Assembly (NCBI GenBank): GCA_036924285.1 | Contig: JAYKYS010000008.1 | Location: forward strand, 24,413,001-24,477,000 | DNA from: Asterella californica | Taxonomy: Eukaryota; Streptophyta; Marchantiopsida; Marchantiales; Aytoniaceae | DNA: 64,000 bases | Direction of reading: 5' to 3' | Shown: positions 1-10,594 of the stretch, in pieces | How the letters are laid out: every line of letters starts with the position of its first letter | Numbering within the stretch: the first letter of the stretch is position 1 | Made by a program: the position numbers and the translations under genes | Notes under the pieces: generated by a model | Databases searched by the model: none | What the model was told of the DNA's origin: nothing | The model's input: the letters and a program-made list of their open reading frames with translations, nothing else

Positions 1-1210
1 AACCACCGAAGCGTAGCTCAAAGCAAGAGAAACTTCCCTTTGCTAACAAACAGAGCCACAGCAGTATCATGCGATCCAAACCCAAGTCCAAACCACACCC
101 ATGTACAAGCTCTTAGTCAAAACTAGCTACCACAAGCTGTATATAGCCAACCAGAACTCTAACGAACTCAAAAGAGCAAAACTCGTAGCGAAGAAACCGA
201 AAAAGATCTATTTGAGAACTTTCTTCTTTCGTCGAACGGACTTCAGATGTCGATAGGGTCTCCTCCGCTGACTCCGTTAACCCAAGAAACCTTCAGATCC
301 GACTCCCAACAGCCGAGATATCGCCGATTTTTTATCGCAAGTGACCGAACCTTCAAAAACTACTCTCTTCGGCTTAAAATCACACACACCGCTCAAACGG
401 ATCGCTTGATCTGATATCTGTCTTCCCTGGCAGGTAGATCTAGCTATCATGAACCCAACGAGACTCCAACAAGTCGTTTGGAGTTCCCCTTGCAAAACCA
501 CGCAAGAAATTTGATCGCAGTTGCAAAAAACAGACGTAAATGGACTCCCTACGGCTCAAACTCGCTCACCTCACCCAAATCAACAATCCAATCCACGTAT
601 TGTCTTCTCCTATGCGTAGATGAAGACTTCCTGGTCGCGTAGGCACCAAGAACGAAGAGCTTGGCACATGATCGCGAAGAACAACCCAATTTTAGGTCGC
701 AGGCGATGAAAAACTTGAAGCAAGCATTTCCTTGCGATCCAATTTCACTCAGAACTCCTAAACCGTCCGATGAAACTTGATATCGTCTTCAATTTCCTGT
801 AGAACTCAGTGTCTGATCCCGATGGATCCAAGGATAGCAAGTTTGGACTCCGAAACGGTTCGAACGGTCCAACTCTCTTTCACAAGTAACTGAAATCTCC
901 AAATCTCCTTCATGCGTCTCAATTTCTCTCAGTAAACATCCCATGATCCGTCTCTTCCCGAATCGTCTTAACCTGTGTGTAGCCTGCACAGATTTGAACC
1001 CAGTGACACCTTGTGCGAGTGTATTGGACGTCTCAAATCTCCAAACCGTCCACCGACAAGTCGCAGACGCAAGCTAGCTCCTAAGCTGCCCCTTGTATCA
1101 GTCTTTGTACGTACGAAGTTCTCTGTGATAATAATGAAGCATGCTCTTTGCGTCTTTGATATAATGATTGAAGTCTCAGATACCCAGTCAGCAAGTAAAC
1201 TAGGGCCTAG
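1..1210. other. Non-coding stretch, no gene recognised
   Basis: Only short open frames occur on either strand and none resembles a known protein. The last 150 bases may be a badly decayed extra unit of the 157-bp repeat that starts at 1211, because the words before 1211 (ending in ggcctag) match the ends of the later units. The stretch could be an old LTR or other element remnant, but I see no termini or coding motifs to prove it. Confidence 0.4.
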
Positions 1211-1837
1211 CTTGATTTTTCTTTCTTTCGAGTCGCATAACTTCTTCGCTAGACGTCCAAACGAAGTAAACAAGGTGCCTATGAAAAGCTGACAATGAGC
1301 TCTACCCATTGATGCGATGAAAGTGGAGATCCGAAATTGTGCCAAAAGCCCGTAAGCTGGAGTTTAGTTGATTTACCCATCTTTCGAGTCTTGTAACTCC
1401 TCCACTAGGCATCCAATCGAAGTAGACGAAGTGCCTATGGAGTGCTGACAAAGAGCTCTATCCACTGATGCGATGAAAGCGAAGATCCGAAGTTGTGCCA
1501 AAAGTCCGTAAGCTGAGGCCTAGCTTGTTTTCTCCATCTTTCGAGTCCTTTAACTTCTCCACTAGGCGTCCAAACGAAGTAGACAAGGTGCATATGAAAA
1601 GCTGACAAGGAGCTCTATCCACTGATGCGACGAAAGTGGAGATCCGAAGTTGTGCCAAAAGTCCGTAAGCTGAGGCCTAGCTTGTTTTCTCCATCTTTCG
1701 AGTCCTTTAACTTCTCCACTAGGCGTCCAAACGAAGTAGACAAGGTGCATATGAAAAGCTGACAAGGAGCTCTATCCACTGATGCGACGAAAGTGGAGAT
1801 CCGAAATGGTGCCAAAAGTCCATAAGCTGGGGCCTAG
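1211..1837. repeat. Tandem repeat, four units of about 157 bp
   Basis: Four head-to-tail units start at about 1211, 1367, 1524 and 1681. Units 3 and 4 are almost identical. Units 1 and 2 carry several substitutions, so the array grew towards the right or was homogenised there. Each unit contains the words ctttcgagtc, gagctctatccactgatgcg and gtgccaaaagtccgtaag. Similar short minus-strand frames recur with the period and are a by-product of the repeat, not genes. Confidence 0.85.
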
Positions 1838-4800
1838 TTTGCTTTCTCATGAGTGCCTTTGGAATGACAAGCATCGAAGTCTGAATTTCAGGTAGAAGCC
1901 GGTCCACGACACGACAAGATGGAGCACAGAATGTAGTTAGCTGGAAGGAAAAAAGGTACAGCACTACTTTTCAAGAGAAATATTACTTTCTGCGGCATGT
2001 TCGGTGGATGTGTCTCGAAGAAGAACACTGCACAACGGCATAAATTCAGAGAAAGCATCTATTGTCTCGAACAGTGGGGCGTCGTTATCAATCCTCAAGG
2101 AAGACTGAGGACTCGTTCTTCTTCTTCGGGAGGTATAGGGGTAAAATATCTTCTACGGTCTTGGTGGTTTGAAAAGAATATAATGTCTATATCCTTGATG
2201 GTTACCGTCTCTGGATGAATGATCGATTTTCACAATGCTTCACTCCTAGCTAGCTGTATCACAGTCTTCATCAACAATTTACAGGAAGGCGCATACTTAC
2301 TTGATCGAATCATCGACCTAAGAGAAGTCCGCAGTGTGCTGTCCAGTGGATATCGGCTCTTATACTTGTTGAACTGCAATGCTCGTTGCAGTATGTTGTT
2401 AGAATTCAGGTCGACCTTGTTCTTGTGTCTGCGGCACCTAAGAGTGTACACAGTTCCTGTCCATCTGCAAGCATGCTGTTAGTAACATTTTTCATCGAGC
2501 AACGGTGGTGCACCTCAGATTGATCCTTCATGCAATAACCTAGGATGCCCACGAAAGTGTGAAGGTCACGGTTGTTCAATCTCTTCATGCAGACTTTCTC
2601 TCCTAATGGTCTATTCACCCCTCTCCAACCAAGCACAAGAAGTAAGCGATTTTTCACATCTATAGGGCTCGTCGCCTGCAAAGAGAGGACTCTTTGAACA
2701 TGGAGATGGAGTAAAATGCCTCTCCTCTCCACGGAGATGAGTCCACTGTCGCAGTGGTGATGAAGAAATGTACATAAGCAACCCCAACAAGCAAGATCGA
2801 GGTCCGCACCCGTCCGGACTACAGTGACCGAAACTTCAAAGTTTTTCACAGGGCAAGATTTCTTTGGACGAGGTATTGACAGCATGCTCGCATGGATCGC
2901 ACGAGCTGCCTGTCACATTTGCGTCCGATGGAAAGACTTGATGTTTGCAGTCTATTCTATACAGCCGTGTGTTGAAGGATTTACATATGCAGGGCACGAT
3001 TTTCTGTCTGTATGCAGACGATAATACCGACTCGTTCTCGAGAAAGCATAAGCGATCTTTACAAAATCTAAGGCAAACAGGAGGAACTCTGGAGGTTTAA
3101 CGCAAAAGCGGAAGTCGATATAAACGTAGCTCCTAGTGAAATACAACTCGGTTTCAGAGAAAGAAAGCAATCGAGACAATAACAAGAGATATGGAGGTGA
3201 AGTGGATGCAAATCGGTCCAAACGACAATTATGGATACATAATGGCTCGATTGCCTGCAAGACTGTGCAAGAGGGTGCAGCAGGGAGGAAAGGACTGATC
3301 GGTGATTGGGCGCACGGATATGCCGATATGACAGGGCTCGACGGCACGAAGAAAGGACTACCGAGACCACCGCCGTGCGTCGAAGGAGGGGTGGAAGGTA
3401 CCAGCAAAGGACTACCGGGAGTGGAGGAAAAGGATGCGCGAAGAGAATCGGACTTCTCATCATCGGTGCCCTGGTCCTCTGAGTTTGTAGACATTGGCAA
3501 ACAGAAATTGAACAGACGGGGTACATGAGAGTAAGATAACGTACATGAGACACAGCGTATAATGTAGAGGAGAGAAGCCGATACACAAATAAATAAAGCT
3601 GAGGATGATCGCGTATACGGGTCCTAAAGTTGGAGCCATTGAGGTGGGCCGCTTTCGCTCCCAACAGCTGGCCTATCGACAGAAAGACGTAAATCAAGAC
3701 TTATCTTCGCCCTCCCGTCCTACTACATGTCGTTTAGGAACACGTCCACTCCTGCAGACTGCGGAGGCAAATCGATAGACGGCACGGTCACCATCGCTCG
3801 ATGTTCCGTCACGGCTTCTGCTAGCACTTGCAGTCCATGCCGACAATCAAAACCAAGAAAACAGCGATCAGACGAGAGCACGTCGCATCCCAGTCAGTCA
3901 GTTCTGACTTGTAAACAATGAGACGTTAATGATCCGACAACAGGACGAGAAAAGCACAGCAGCGAATTCCCACTCCGTCCCATCGCTGCTCTCACATCAT
4001 CAGCCACTAGCTCTTCTCTGGAAGAAGTGGTGGCTCACGAATGACCATCGACAGACGGGATGATATGTTCTGAGCCGTCCCGTCCCCCGATCAACCAGCA
4101 GCAGCAGTCCTACCTGCGAAAGAAATTCCGGTCGACAGTCCAAAAATCAAACCCCCGCAAGAGGGAAAGCAGCATGAAGGAAAATCAGCACGATGCAGTC
4201 TCCGTGTCAGAAGGAAAGCCAGCATGTCCGTGGTCCCACCTGCAATCCAAAGCAAAGAAAGGAAGAACACGAAGTAAACAGCGGTGAGTCTGCACTGCAT
4301 CGGTTTACACAGCCGGTCTCACCTGCAATCGGTTTGGAAACGCAGCAGGGAATAAAGAATTAAGCAAAGCGTGCATCGAACGATCCAGAAAGAGTCCTTC
4401 TTCTAAAACAAGCCGAGTTGTCACGAACCGAGAAAGAAAAGTGGTACACGAATCTTGTCATCGCTCCAAACCTAATCAACAGCGGCAAGCAAACACAGCA
4501 GCGAACAAACAAATAAGCAAACCGTGCATCGACCGATCCAGAAAGAGCCCTTCCGCTAAAACGAGCGAGCCAACGAAAGACAACCAAGAAAGAAGAGAAG
4601 CACGCATCGGTGAAACAGCCCTTCCGCTAAAACGAGGCGATAATGATTCTTTCGCAGCCGCTCTCGAAGCAAGAAACAAGGTATCGATAAACAGCCCTTC
4701 CGCTTCAGCGAGAAACGACCCCTATCGCTGCGAACAAAGTGAAGTCGGCAGCCGCGGTCCAAGCAAGTCCGCCATCTCCTGACGTTACGAACCACCGCAA

Positions 4801-5708
4801 AAAAAGATTTTTCCTTGCTACTGATAATGTCACCGCATTTCTTAGTCTTATTTTTACGTTACGGCTACATTCGTGGCAGCCAACACATATTTTCCCTTCA
4901 CGTCCATCCTGGGCGATCATCTGTTGCGATGATTATTCACATTACTTTACTAGAACATGAATGGAAAATTATTATTATTATTTTTGAATTTTTTATTAAT
5001 TTTATAAAATTTATTGAATCTTATAACCTATTCGCCCGTATAACACTTTCCATGTAAACATGCTGCGTAACACGGTGCGCGAAAATGTTGCTGCGATGTT
5101 TGAGTGGCTGGTACGGTATATCTGATGAAAAATCCGTGTAAACAGAGAGTCAAAAAGAAATCTGGTGCGAAAGTTGGTTTTTGTTCTCTACGTACAAATG
5201 CATTCATGACATCCTCATGCTTTACAAGTACCAAATTGATAAAGGCGTATTTACATAAACTTTGCCAAAGTCTCGTCGTGAAAATCACTACTGTGGCAAT
5301 AGGGCGTCTCAAACCTCACCTTGATGAAGTTTTACATTTTTAATAGTTTAATGTAGTATTTCTATATAATATTTACATATTTTCTGACAACAGATAGTAT
5401 ATAATTATAAATAAATCTCTCTAATAATTTAAAATTTAAAATTTATACATAATATGTAAATAACGCATACGAGGCTGTGAGGGAGAATACTGTATAGTTT
5501 AGGATGTAAAGAGGACTGTACCTCTGGAGCTACCCTGTTGCTACACTGTTAGAATGGAGTATACTGTCTGTCTCTTTTCTCACAGCCGTTTGAAATTTTA
5601 CAATCGGACATATGTCCAATCTCTCAAAGACTCTGACGATCCAAGCTTATGCGTGTTTACGGGGTGAGGTTTTAGGCGCCTAATACGCTCATATACGCCC
5701 ATTCACAT
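1838..5708. other. Gene-poor stretch with decayed repeats
   Basis: No recognisable gene. There is one possible Pro/Ser-rich minus-strand reading frame at 2952-3494, listed separately. A degenerate two-unit direct repeat lies at about 4341-4417 and 4495-4570 (period about 152). Both units share gcatcga, cgatccagaaagag and ccttc followed by taaaac, and fragments of it recur to about 4720. From 4960 to 5460 the sequence is very AT-rich, with a short ATT run. Confidence 0.5.
2952..3494 (-). CDS. Possible exon, Ser/Pro-rich protein of unknown function
   Basis: Reading the minus strand from the ATG at 3494, the first 60 codons give a Ser/Pro-rich chain with an acidic start and two related phrases, GSPLLVPSTP and GSPFFVPSSP, followed by more proline. 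Such composition is seen in disordered N-termini of plant regulatory proteins. The later part is Leu/Tyr/Phe-rich and less protein-like, so a splice donor may lie inside, but I could not fix one. I do not recognise a family. It could equally be a chance frame in old transposon DNA. Confidence 0.18.
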   Translation of the reverse strand: MSTNSEDQGTDDEKSDSLRASFSSTPGSPLLVPSTPPSTHGGGLGSPFFVPSSPVISAYPCAQSPISPFLPAAPSCTVLQAIEPLCIHNCRLDRFASTSPPYLLLLSRLLSFSETELYFTRSYVYIDFRFCVKPPEFLLFALDFVKIAYAFSRTSRYYRLHTDRKSCPAYVNPSTHGCIE

Positions 5709-6645
5709 TGTAACGTTCGACCGCAGATCACGGAGTCGAGTCGTCCGTCTCTAGCCAATGAATCGCCGAACGTGAACCTCCCTGAAGACCTTGTACTATA
5801 TTTGTGTCTCCAGATCCAGTTCGTTAAACTTTCCGCTAATAAACACCAAAGATTTGATAACCGTTGGACGGGTTTAGCATAACCAAATAGTCTTTAGCAG
5901 GTCTCTGCTACTAAACTCAGGTTTCAGAATGCAATGGAAACGATTCCAAGCTTGGGTTTGGTAAAATTTGGGCAGCGGTTCCGCTACTGGTGGTTAAGTC
6001 GGAACGCAATAAACCCTGAAGAGCCACAGCCAAGACTAGGAAGTCTAGTGGATGCTAGGAAGTAGGAAGGCACACCGAAATAGAGTCAACTCCACACCAG
6101 ACGCTTCAATCCAACTTTGACACTCAATCCAAGCTTGCTTATCGTATAATAAAGCAAATCACGGGCTCATATACATTACACGGTGTTTTCTTGCTAACAA
6201 GGTCTCGAAGAGCTCTTAGGCCGGCAATTCTTCACTGCTCGGCAAATCTCCTGATAATTTCACTCCAGAACGCTATCTCTTCAGGAATCTTCACTCTAAA
6301 CGCTGTAATCTTCCACTCAATAGACTAGATTTCAAATTGAAGGTTAGACCAAGGCTAGAATCTCGCTGGTCCCCTTAGTCTACAACTATTTACTCACATC
6401 CTGCACTCAGGTTAGTCCCTGTGAAATTTCCACCCTGCACCTCTCTATGATAAGCTCTTAATGTAGTCTCAGTTTCTTGCTCTCTGGCCTGCTCTCTGAT
6501 GCGTGCACAGTGAAAATGGTGAAAAAGCTCGGTTCTAGGATTCGCAAACCCATTTAACCTTTCTCCTTGAGCCTTCGCCGTTTCTTTGTAGCCGCCACGT
6601 GCTTTAGTGTAATCACTGCCCATATAAATAGTAAACGGCTTTACA
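5709..6645 (-). repeat. 3' LTR of the outer Ty3/Gypsy element
   Basis: This 937-bp block is repeated at 23280-24198. It is bounded by TGTAACG on the left and CTTTACA on the right, the expected near-inverted LTR ends. It differs from its partner by scattered substitutions and by a short extra segment near 6482-6505. Confidence 0.92.
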
Positions 6646-7040
6646 ATCGCTCCAACCAAGAAAAAGCAGTTCTTCCACTGAACTGCGATACCTGCAATAC
6701 CACATTAGGAACAACACTTCCTCAAATCCAGAGGAACATTATCCCATCCAGGGTAAGCTCTTTCTCAGAGCTATGCTCCATTACTGAGCATTCGTTGAAG
6801 CTTTCGGGTGAGACAGAACCCTAGCTTCCAGGTGGTGAACTCGTCAGTTTTCTTTTATCCACCTCCTTACTATGATACATCATAGTAGCATCAGCCTAAA
6901 CCTGATTGACATCCGACAGTCATAAGAAGTCAGCAGACCACAACTCCACCTTTAGACGAGCAGATTGGCCAGATCTACTTGGTTCCAGTGTCCTTGAAGG
7001 GCCCTTTGCATGACTCTCCTGACTCGATTCAATCCACCGC
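6646..7040 (-). other. 3' untranslated part of the outer element
   Basis: This lies between the stop codon of the chromodomain frame and the 3' LTR, where a gypsy element carries its polypurine tract. I see no clean purine run directly beside the LTR edge at 6646. No gene is present. Confidence 0.5.
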
Positions 7041-7445
7041 TTAGCTGGAAGAGACCACTGCAGATTGTCGTCTCACAAAATATCTACGCAGTGGTTCTTG
7101 AAACTTGTACAATGCTAGATCATCTAGGTACTCCCAAGCTTCACTTACCAATCCCGGAACTCTACCTGTCCAACGACATAGGTATTGAATAACGGGTTCT
7201 CCAGCTCCATCTGGATTCGATGCTCGATGATCTACTATCTCAATCAACTCAAGATCATCAGCTCTTGGTAATGCTTCTAACACTGGATGCCATTTCTGAT
7301 ATCTTCCTGGCAACGATTCTAGTTCTTCACGGAACATTTTCAAGTTAGAAACATGAATGATGGGGTGATAGTGCTTCATACTAGCTGGAAAACGTAACTT
7401 ATAGATCACAAGACCTAACTTCTTCTCGATCAAGAACGGTCCTGC
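7041..7445 (-). pseudogene. Integrase C-terminus plus chromodomain of the outer element
   Basis: The minus-strand frame opens in the integrase C-terminal segment that precedes the chromodomain in chromoviruses (GPFLIEKK, then YKLRFP, then HVSNLK). It continues into a chromodomain: HPVLEAL, an acidic strand ending IVDHR, then QYLCRWTGR and the aromatic EAWEYLDDL. Chromodomains on this family guide integration to particular chromatin. The frame ends about 25 residues later. Its N-terminal side is cut off at 7446 where the nested element begins, and the matching upstream part of pol resumes only at 19042. Confidence 0.88.
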
Positions 7446-7946
7446 CTACCTTGGGAAGATAATCTCTCTAGAGAGGATCTTCTCGCTCTTAGGATTCGTC
7501 AGTTGGAGCGGAGACCAGAGGATGTGGAGCTAGCTCTGGAACGGTTACGAAAAGCTCGCTTGAAGAACAAAGATAGATTTGATAAGCGACATCGACTACG
7601 ACCTAAGAAGATCCAGGAAGATGATTGGGTGTTGGTATATGATAGCAGCTTGGATAACCAGCATAGAGCATTGAGAAAGTTTTCTAAACGCTGGTTTGGG
7701 CCTTACGTGGTTGTTCGTATTCATGACAACGCCACATACGTGCTACGCGAGTTGGATGGTGCACGGCTTAAAGTTCCGATTGCAGGAAAATAGATAAAAC
7801 TCTTTAAGCGACGAGATGAAGACCTAGACATTGAGGAGATCAGTATCGAGTTTGATCTCTCTCGAGATCAAGATGAGAGTCCAGATGAGAGCGTAGAGCC
7901 CGAGGGGGAGATTCTCGAAGAAGAAGATGAGGAAGAAGTGGTATGA
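7446..7946 (+). pseudogene. Truncated pol 3' end (integrase C-terminus and acidic tail), left copy
   Basis: This is the same sequence as 15958-16458. It encodes the end of an integrase (Arg/Lys-rich helix, then WFGPYVVVRI) up to a TAG at 7791-7793. In the same frame after the TAG comes an acidic tail, rich in Glu and Asp, ending in TGA at 7944-7946. Everything upstream of 7446 in this pol copy is missing. The TAG is shared with the complete copy, so it predates the tandem duplication. Confidence 0.85.
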
Positions 7947-8000
7947 TGCCAACCACAACGTATGATTAGGTTGGTGCATACCAGAGGATGCACAGGTTCA

Positions 8001-8011
8001 GAGGGGGTGGA
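8001..8011 (+). other. Polypurine tract before the left LTR
   Basis: The run GAGGGGGTGGA sits directly before the TGTCGTGT start of the LTR and is repeated at 16513-16523 before the right LTR. This is the expected place for the primer of plus-strand DNA synthesis. It defines the LTR boundary used here. Confidence 0.75.
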
Positions 8012-8301
8012 TGTCGTGTTGTGGATTGGCTAGGGTGTGAAACCACCACATATCCTTCGTACGTGTTTGGTGTTGAGGAGCCACTGGGACCTTATCGTGT
8101 CAAAAGATAAGGCTCCACGTGGACGATCCATGTACTCTTCGCTGAGTGGAGATAAGAGTAGTACTCTTGTCGTCACATGTGAGATTGATGTATAAGAAGA
8201 GAGGTGCGCGGAGCTTGAGATATAGAGTGTTGAGTATCCAAGTCTAGTGTGAGGGTGATCAGTATCATCGGATGAAGTAAGCGGCAGTGCGAGTGGTAGG
8301 C

Positions 8302-8517
8302 ATGAACGGAGAACCCTTTCGTGCTCTTGATCTTCCACTTGTGCATCCATTCGTCATTAAGATCCATTGTCTACCGCGGGATCAGTTTCGAGTATTTATG
8401 GTAGCTCATTGGGGAGAGTCGTTTATGGCTGCAGTGATGGCTACTCCGGATCCTATCGTTCTTCCCATTGTCACTTACGACGCTGTTTGGGATCTTACTG
8501 TCTACATCCTGCTCTGA
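8302..8517 (+). CDS. Small LTR reading frame A, 71 residues, unknown function
   Basis: An ATG-to-TGA frame of 71 codons lies inside the LTR and is identical in the right LTR at 16814-17029. It has no recognisable domain, signal peptide or membrane segment. Its middle matches the next small frame: IKIHC with a following Arg, then a V-rich strand, an aromatic-Gly-Glu turn, and PIVLPIV near the end. The two frames have exactly the same length and lie six bases apart, so they look like an old tandem gene duplication. A role in the element life cycle is possible, but there is no proof of expression. Confidence 0.45.
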   Translation: MNGEPFRALDLPLVHPFVIKIHCLPRDQFRVFMVAHWGESFMAAVMATPDPIVLPIVTYDAVWDLTVYILL

Positions 8518-8523
8518 TGTGAT

Positions 8524-8739
8524 ATGGATCCTCCATTGGATCTAAACTTTCCAGCGAGAGTTCCATTCAACACCTGGGTCGAAATACGTTGTTACAGTCG
8601 ACCAAAGGTGGTGCATCGAGAGTTTGTCGTGAGGAACTTTGGTGAGGATTATTACAACCAGATAATAGCTTCATCAGTTCCTTTTGTAGTGCCGTTTATT
8701 GTCAACCGTTTTAGAGTCGGGATTCTGACTCTCTATTGA
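8524..8739 (+). CDS. Small LTR reading frame B, 71 residues, relative of frame A
   Basis: This is a second ATG-started frame of 71 codons, repeated in the right LTR at 17036-17251. It aligns with frame A: VEIRC against IKIHC, then REFVVRNFGEDY against VFMVAHWGESF, then VPFVVPFIV against PIVLPIV. Most differences are conservative, which suggests protein-level selection in the past rather than chance. I do not recognise the family. Confidence 0.45.
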   Translation: MDPPLDLNFPARVPFNTWVEIRCYSRPKVVHREFVVRNFGEDYYNQIIASSVPFVVPFIVNRFRVGILTLY

Positions 8740-9513
8740 GTGTAGTTTGTACTTCGTGTTTACGTGCTTCGTTGCCGACGGCATCGTCAACGGCACCTGT
8801 TTGTAGTTTGTTCAATATAAACTTTGAGGCCTAAATGGTACTCTTGGATAAAAATTCGTTCTTTGTGTGTTTGTCATGTGAGTGAAGACAAAACCCTTTT
8901 GTCAACTTGTTTCTCATTGGTCGAAAGTTTGACCAATCACCTTCTACCAAATTCCTTTCACGTTTTCGAGGGTTAGAGGCACTTCCCGTGGTCCATTCGC
9001 GGAGTGTGAAATATGGTTGGAAGGCTTGGGAGACGAGGATGCCCGTAGACTCAATGGTTGCTGGATTTGAAGCGCGGATGAGAAAGTTTCGATCAATTGA
9101 AGCTGAGGGGGTCAAATTCGTGACCAATTTTATTTCTGTGAAGTCTTTCTCACTTTCTGGGAGTTCTGTGAGGTTGCTGGAGATGAATTGACTGTTGCTG
9201 GAGAGCTCTTGAGATGGGCTTGCTGATGGACTCCGAGATCAATCGATTTCAAGCCGGAGTGAAAAAGTTATGGCCAGCTGAAGTTGGGTGTCTCAAATCG
9301 GAGATTATGATAATATGCGACTGTAAACATGAGACATTGAGAGAGATATGGAGAGTTTGAGGTCAAATTTCGCTATGAAACCTTCCAGGGTCTGAGAAGG
9401 TACAGTCAGCTACCTACTTGTGAAATTTCAGACCATTTGGATTATTGGGTTGAAGGGAAACGTTGTTTTTGTGCATAAGGGTCTGCATATCGCCTTGTGT
9501 CATTGACGAAAAA

Positions 9514-9862
9514 GGCTTGGATCATTCCGAGAGTTTGGTTGAGGATCTGCTGGTGAAATTTTACAGAGTGGTAGTGATGGTGACACATTAGCTTCCTGAG
9601 AAGTTTGAGCTGTTTTGATCGAGCGGTTTGTGAGAAATCGAACAGCAAAGTTCTGTCGAAATAGTATCATGTTATAAAAACAGCGATAAGGGCTTGATCG
9701 TTCCGAGAGTTTGGTTGAAGATCTGCTGGTGAAATTTTACAGAGTGGTAGTGATGGTGACACATTAGCTTCCTGAGAAGTTTGAGCTGTTTTGATCGAGT
9801 GGTTTGTGAGGAATCGAACAACAAAGTTCTGTTGAAATAGTATCGTGTTATAGAAACAGCGA
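9514..9862 (+). repeat. Internal tandem duplication in the LTR, about 177 bp x 2
   Basis: Unit 1 starts at 9514 and unit 2 at 9691, both with ggcttg followed by ttccgagagtttggttga, and both end in aaacagcga. They differ at several positions, so the duplication is older than the present LTR pair. The same pair is present in the right LTR at about 18026-18374. Confidence 0.85.
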
Positions 9863-10594
9863 ACTTTGGAAGGGCATAGATGCCAACTCAGAGATGATCT
9901 CTCTGCATGTAATACCTTAATAGAGAGATTATTCTACAGGCTATCTGCTGGCCTTGGTTTCATCTCATTCTGAGCTGTGGTTGAGGAGTGACAGCAAGGT
10001 AAAAATTGAGAGGTTCTTGCTCCGAAAGGCGCAAGAGTTAAGATTCTTTGAAGAACAAGTCGACCTGGAGGTTTTTGCCAGTGCTTCAGAGCACTTGATC
10101 ATGGGTATGGAGAGTTGTTGACTGTATTTCCTGTGTTTGGATCCTCTCCATACCCGCATGCTTGTTTGTACGCCCAGTTGGTTTTGATTGGATTTGTGTG
10201 CGGACGTTGCGCTTAGGTTTCTTTTCTATTAGGAGTGCTGGTATTTCTCTTGTGGTGAGGCTGGAGTGATGACCAGCAGACCCAAGAGTGCTTGCGGTGA
10301 TGGCAGGAACAGGTTGTCCGTGCTTGTTACCCCGGTTCTATTCCTAGTCAAGTAAGAGAGAGATCTGCCGAGAGGACGTGAGGATATCGTAGCGAGAAAG
10401 GTTCAAAGTGTACTTGGAGATCAGAGAGAGGTTTGGGTGGTCACTGGTTCTGAGTCACGGAGTGCGACACGTACTCTCTACAGCTAGATACCCGGTGTAT
10501 TCCCAGATAAGAAAGCACGTCACACGACAGTTGGTGAACTCGACGTGAAACTTCTGGGGTGGAGAGTTAGTGAAGTTCTTCTCAGAACTTTACC

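Larger units (their letters stand above)
8012..10529 (+). repeat. LTR of the nested element, left copy
   Basis: This is a 2518-bp LTR starting TGTCGTGT and ending ACACGACA, unusually long. It holds two tandem small reading frames near its start (8302-8739) and an internal 177-bp tandem duplication (9514-9862). A possible TATA box, tataaac, lies at 8816-8822. Directly after the LTR, at 10532, TGGTGAACTC follows a two-base gap, as a tRNA primer site would, but I could not match it to a particular tRNA. Confidence 0.9.

Noticed and set aside
2406..2885. 159-codon minus-strand frame
   Set aside because: No domain, no repeat support and no splice partner. Length alone is not enough in this composition.
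8030..8350. 106-codon minus-strand frame in the LTR, repeated at 16542-16862
   Set aside because: It is Ser/Leu-rich, overlaps the LTR start in antisense and has no relative. Its presence in both LTRs follows from duplication alone.
10530..10550. Primer binding site of the nested element assigned to a specific tRNA
   Set aside because: The position and the leading TGG fit a primer site, but I could not match the following bases to any tRNA with confidence.
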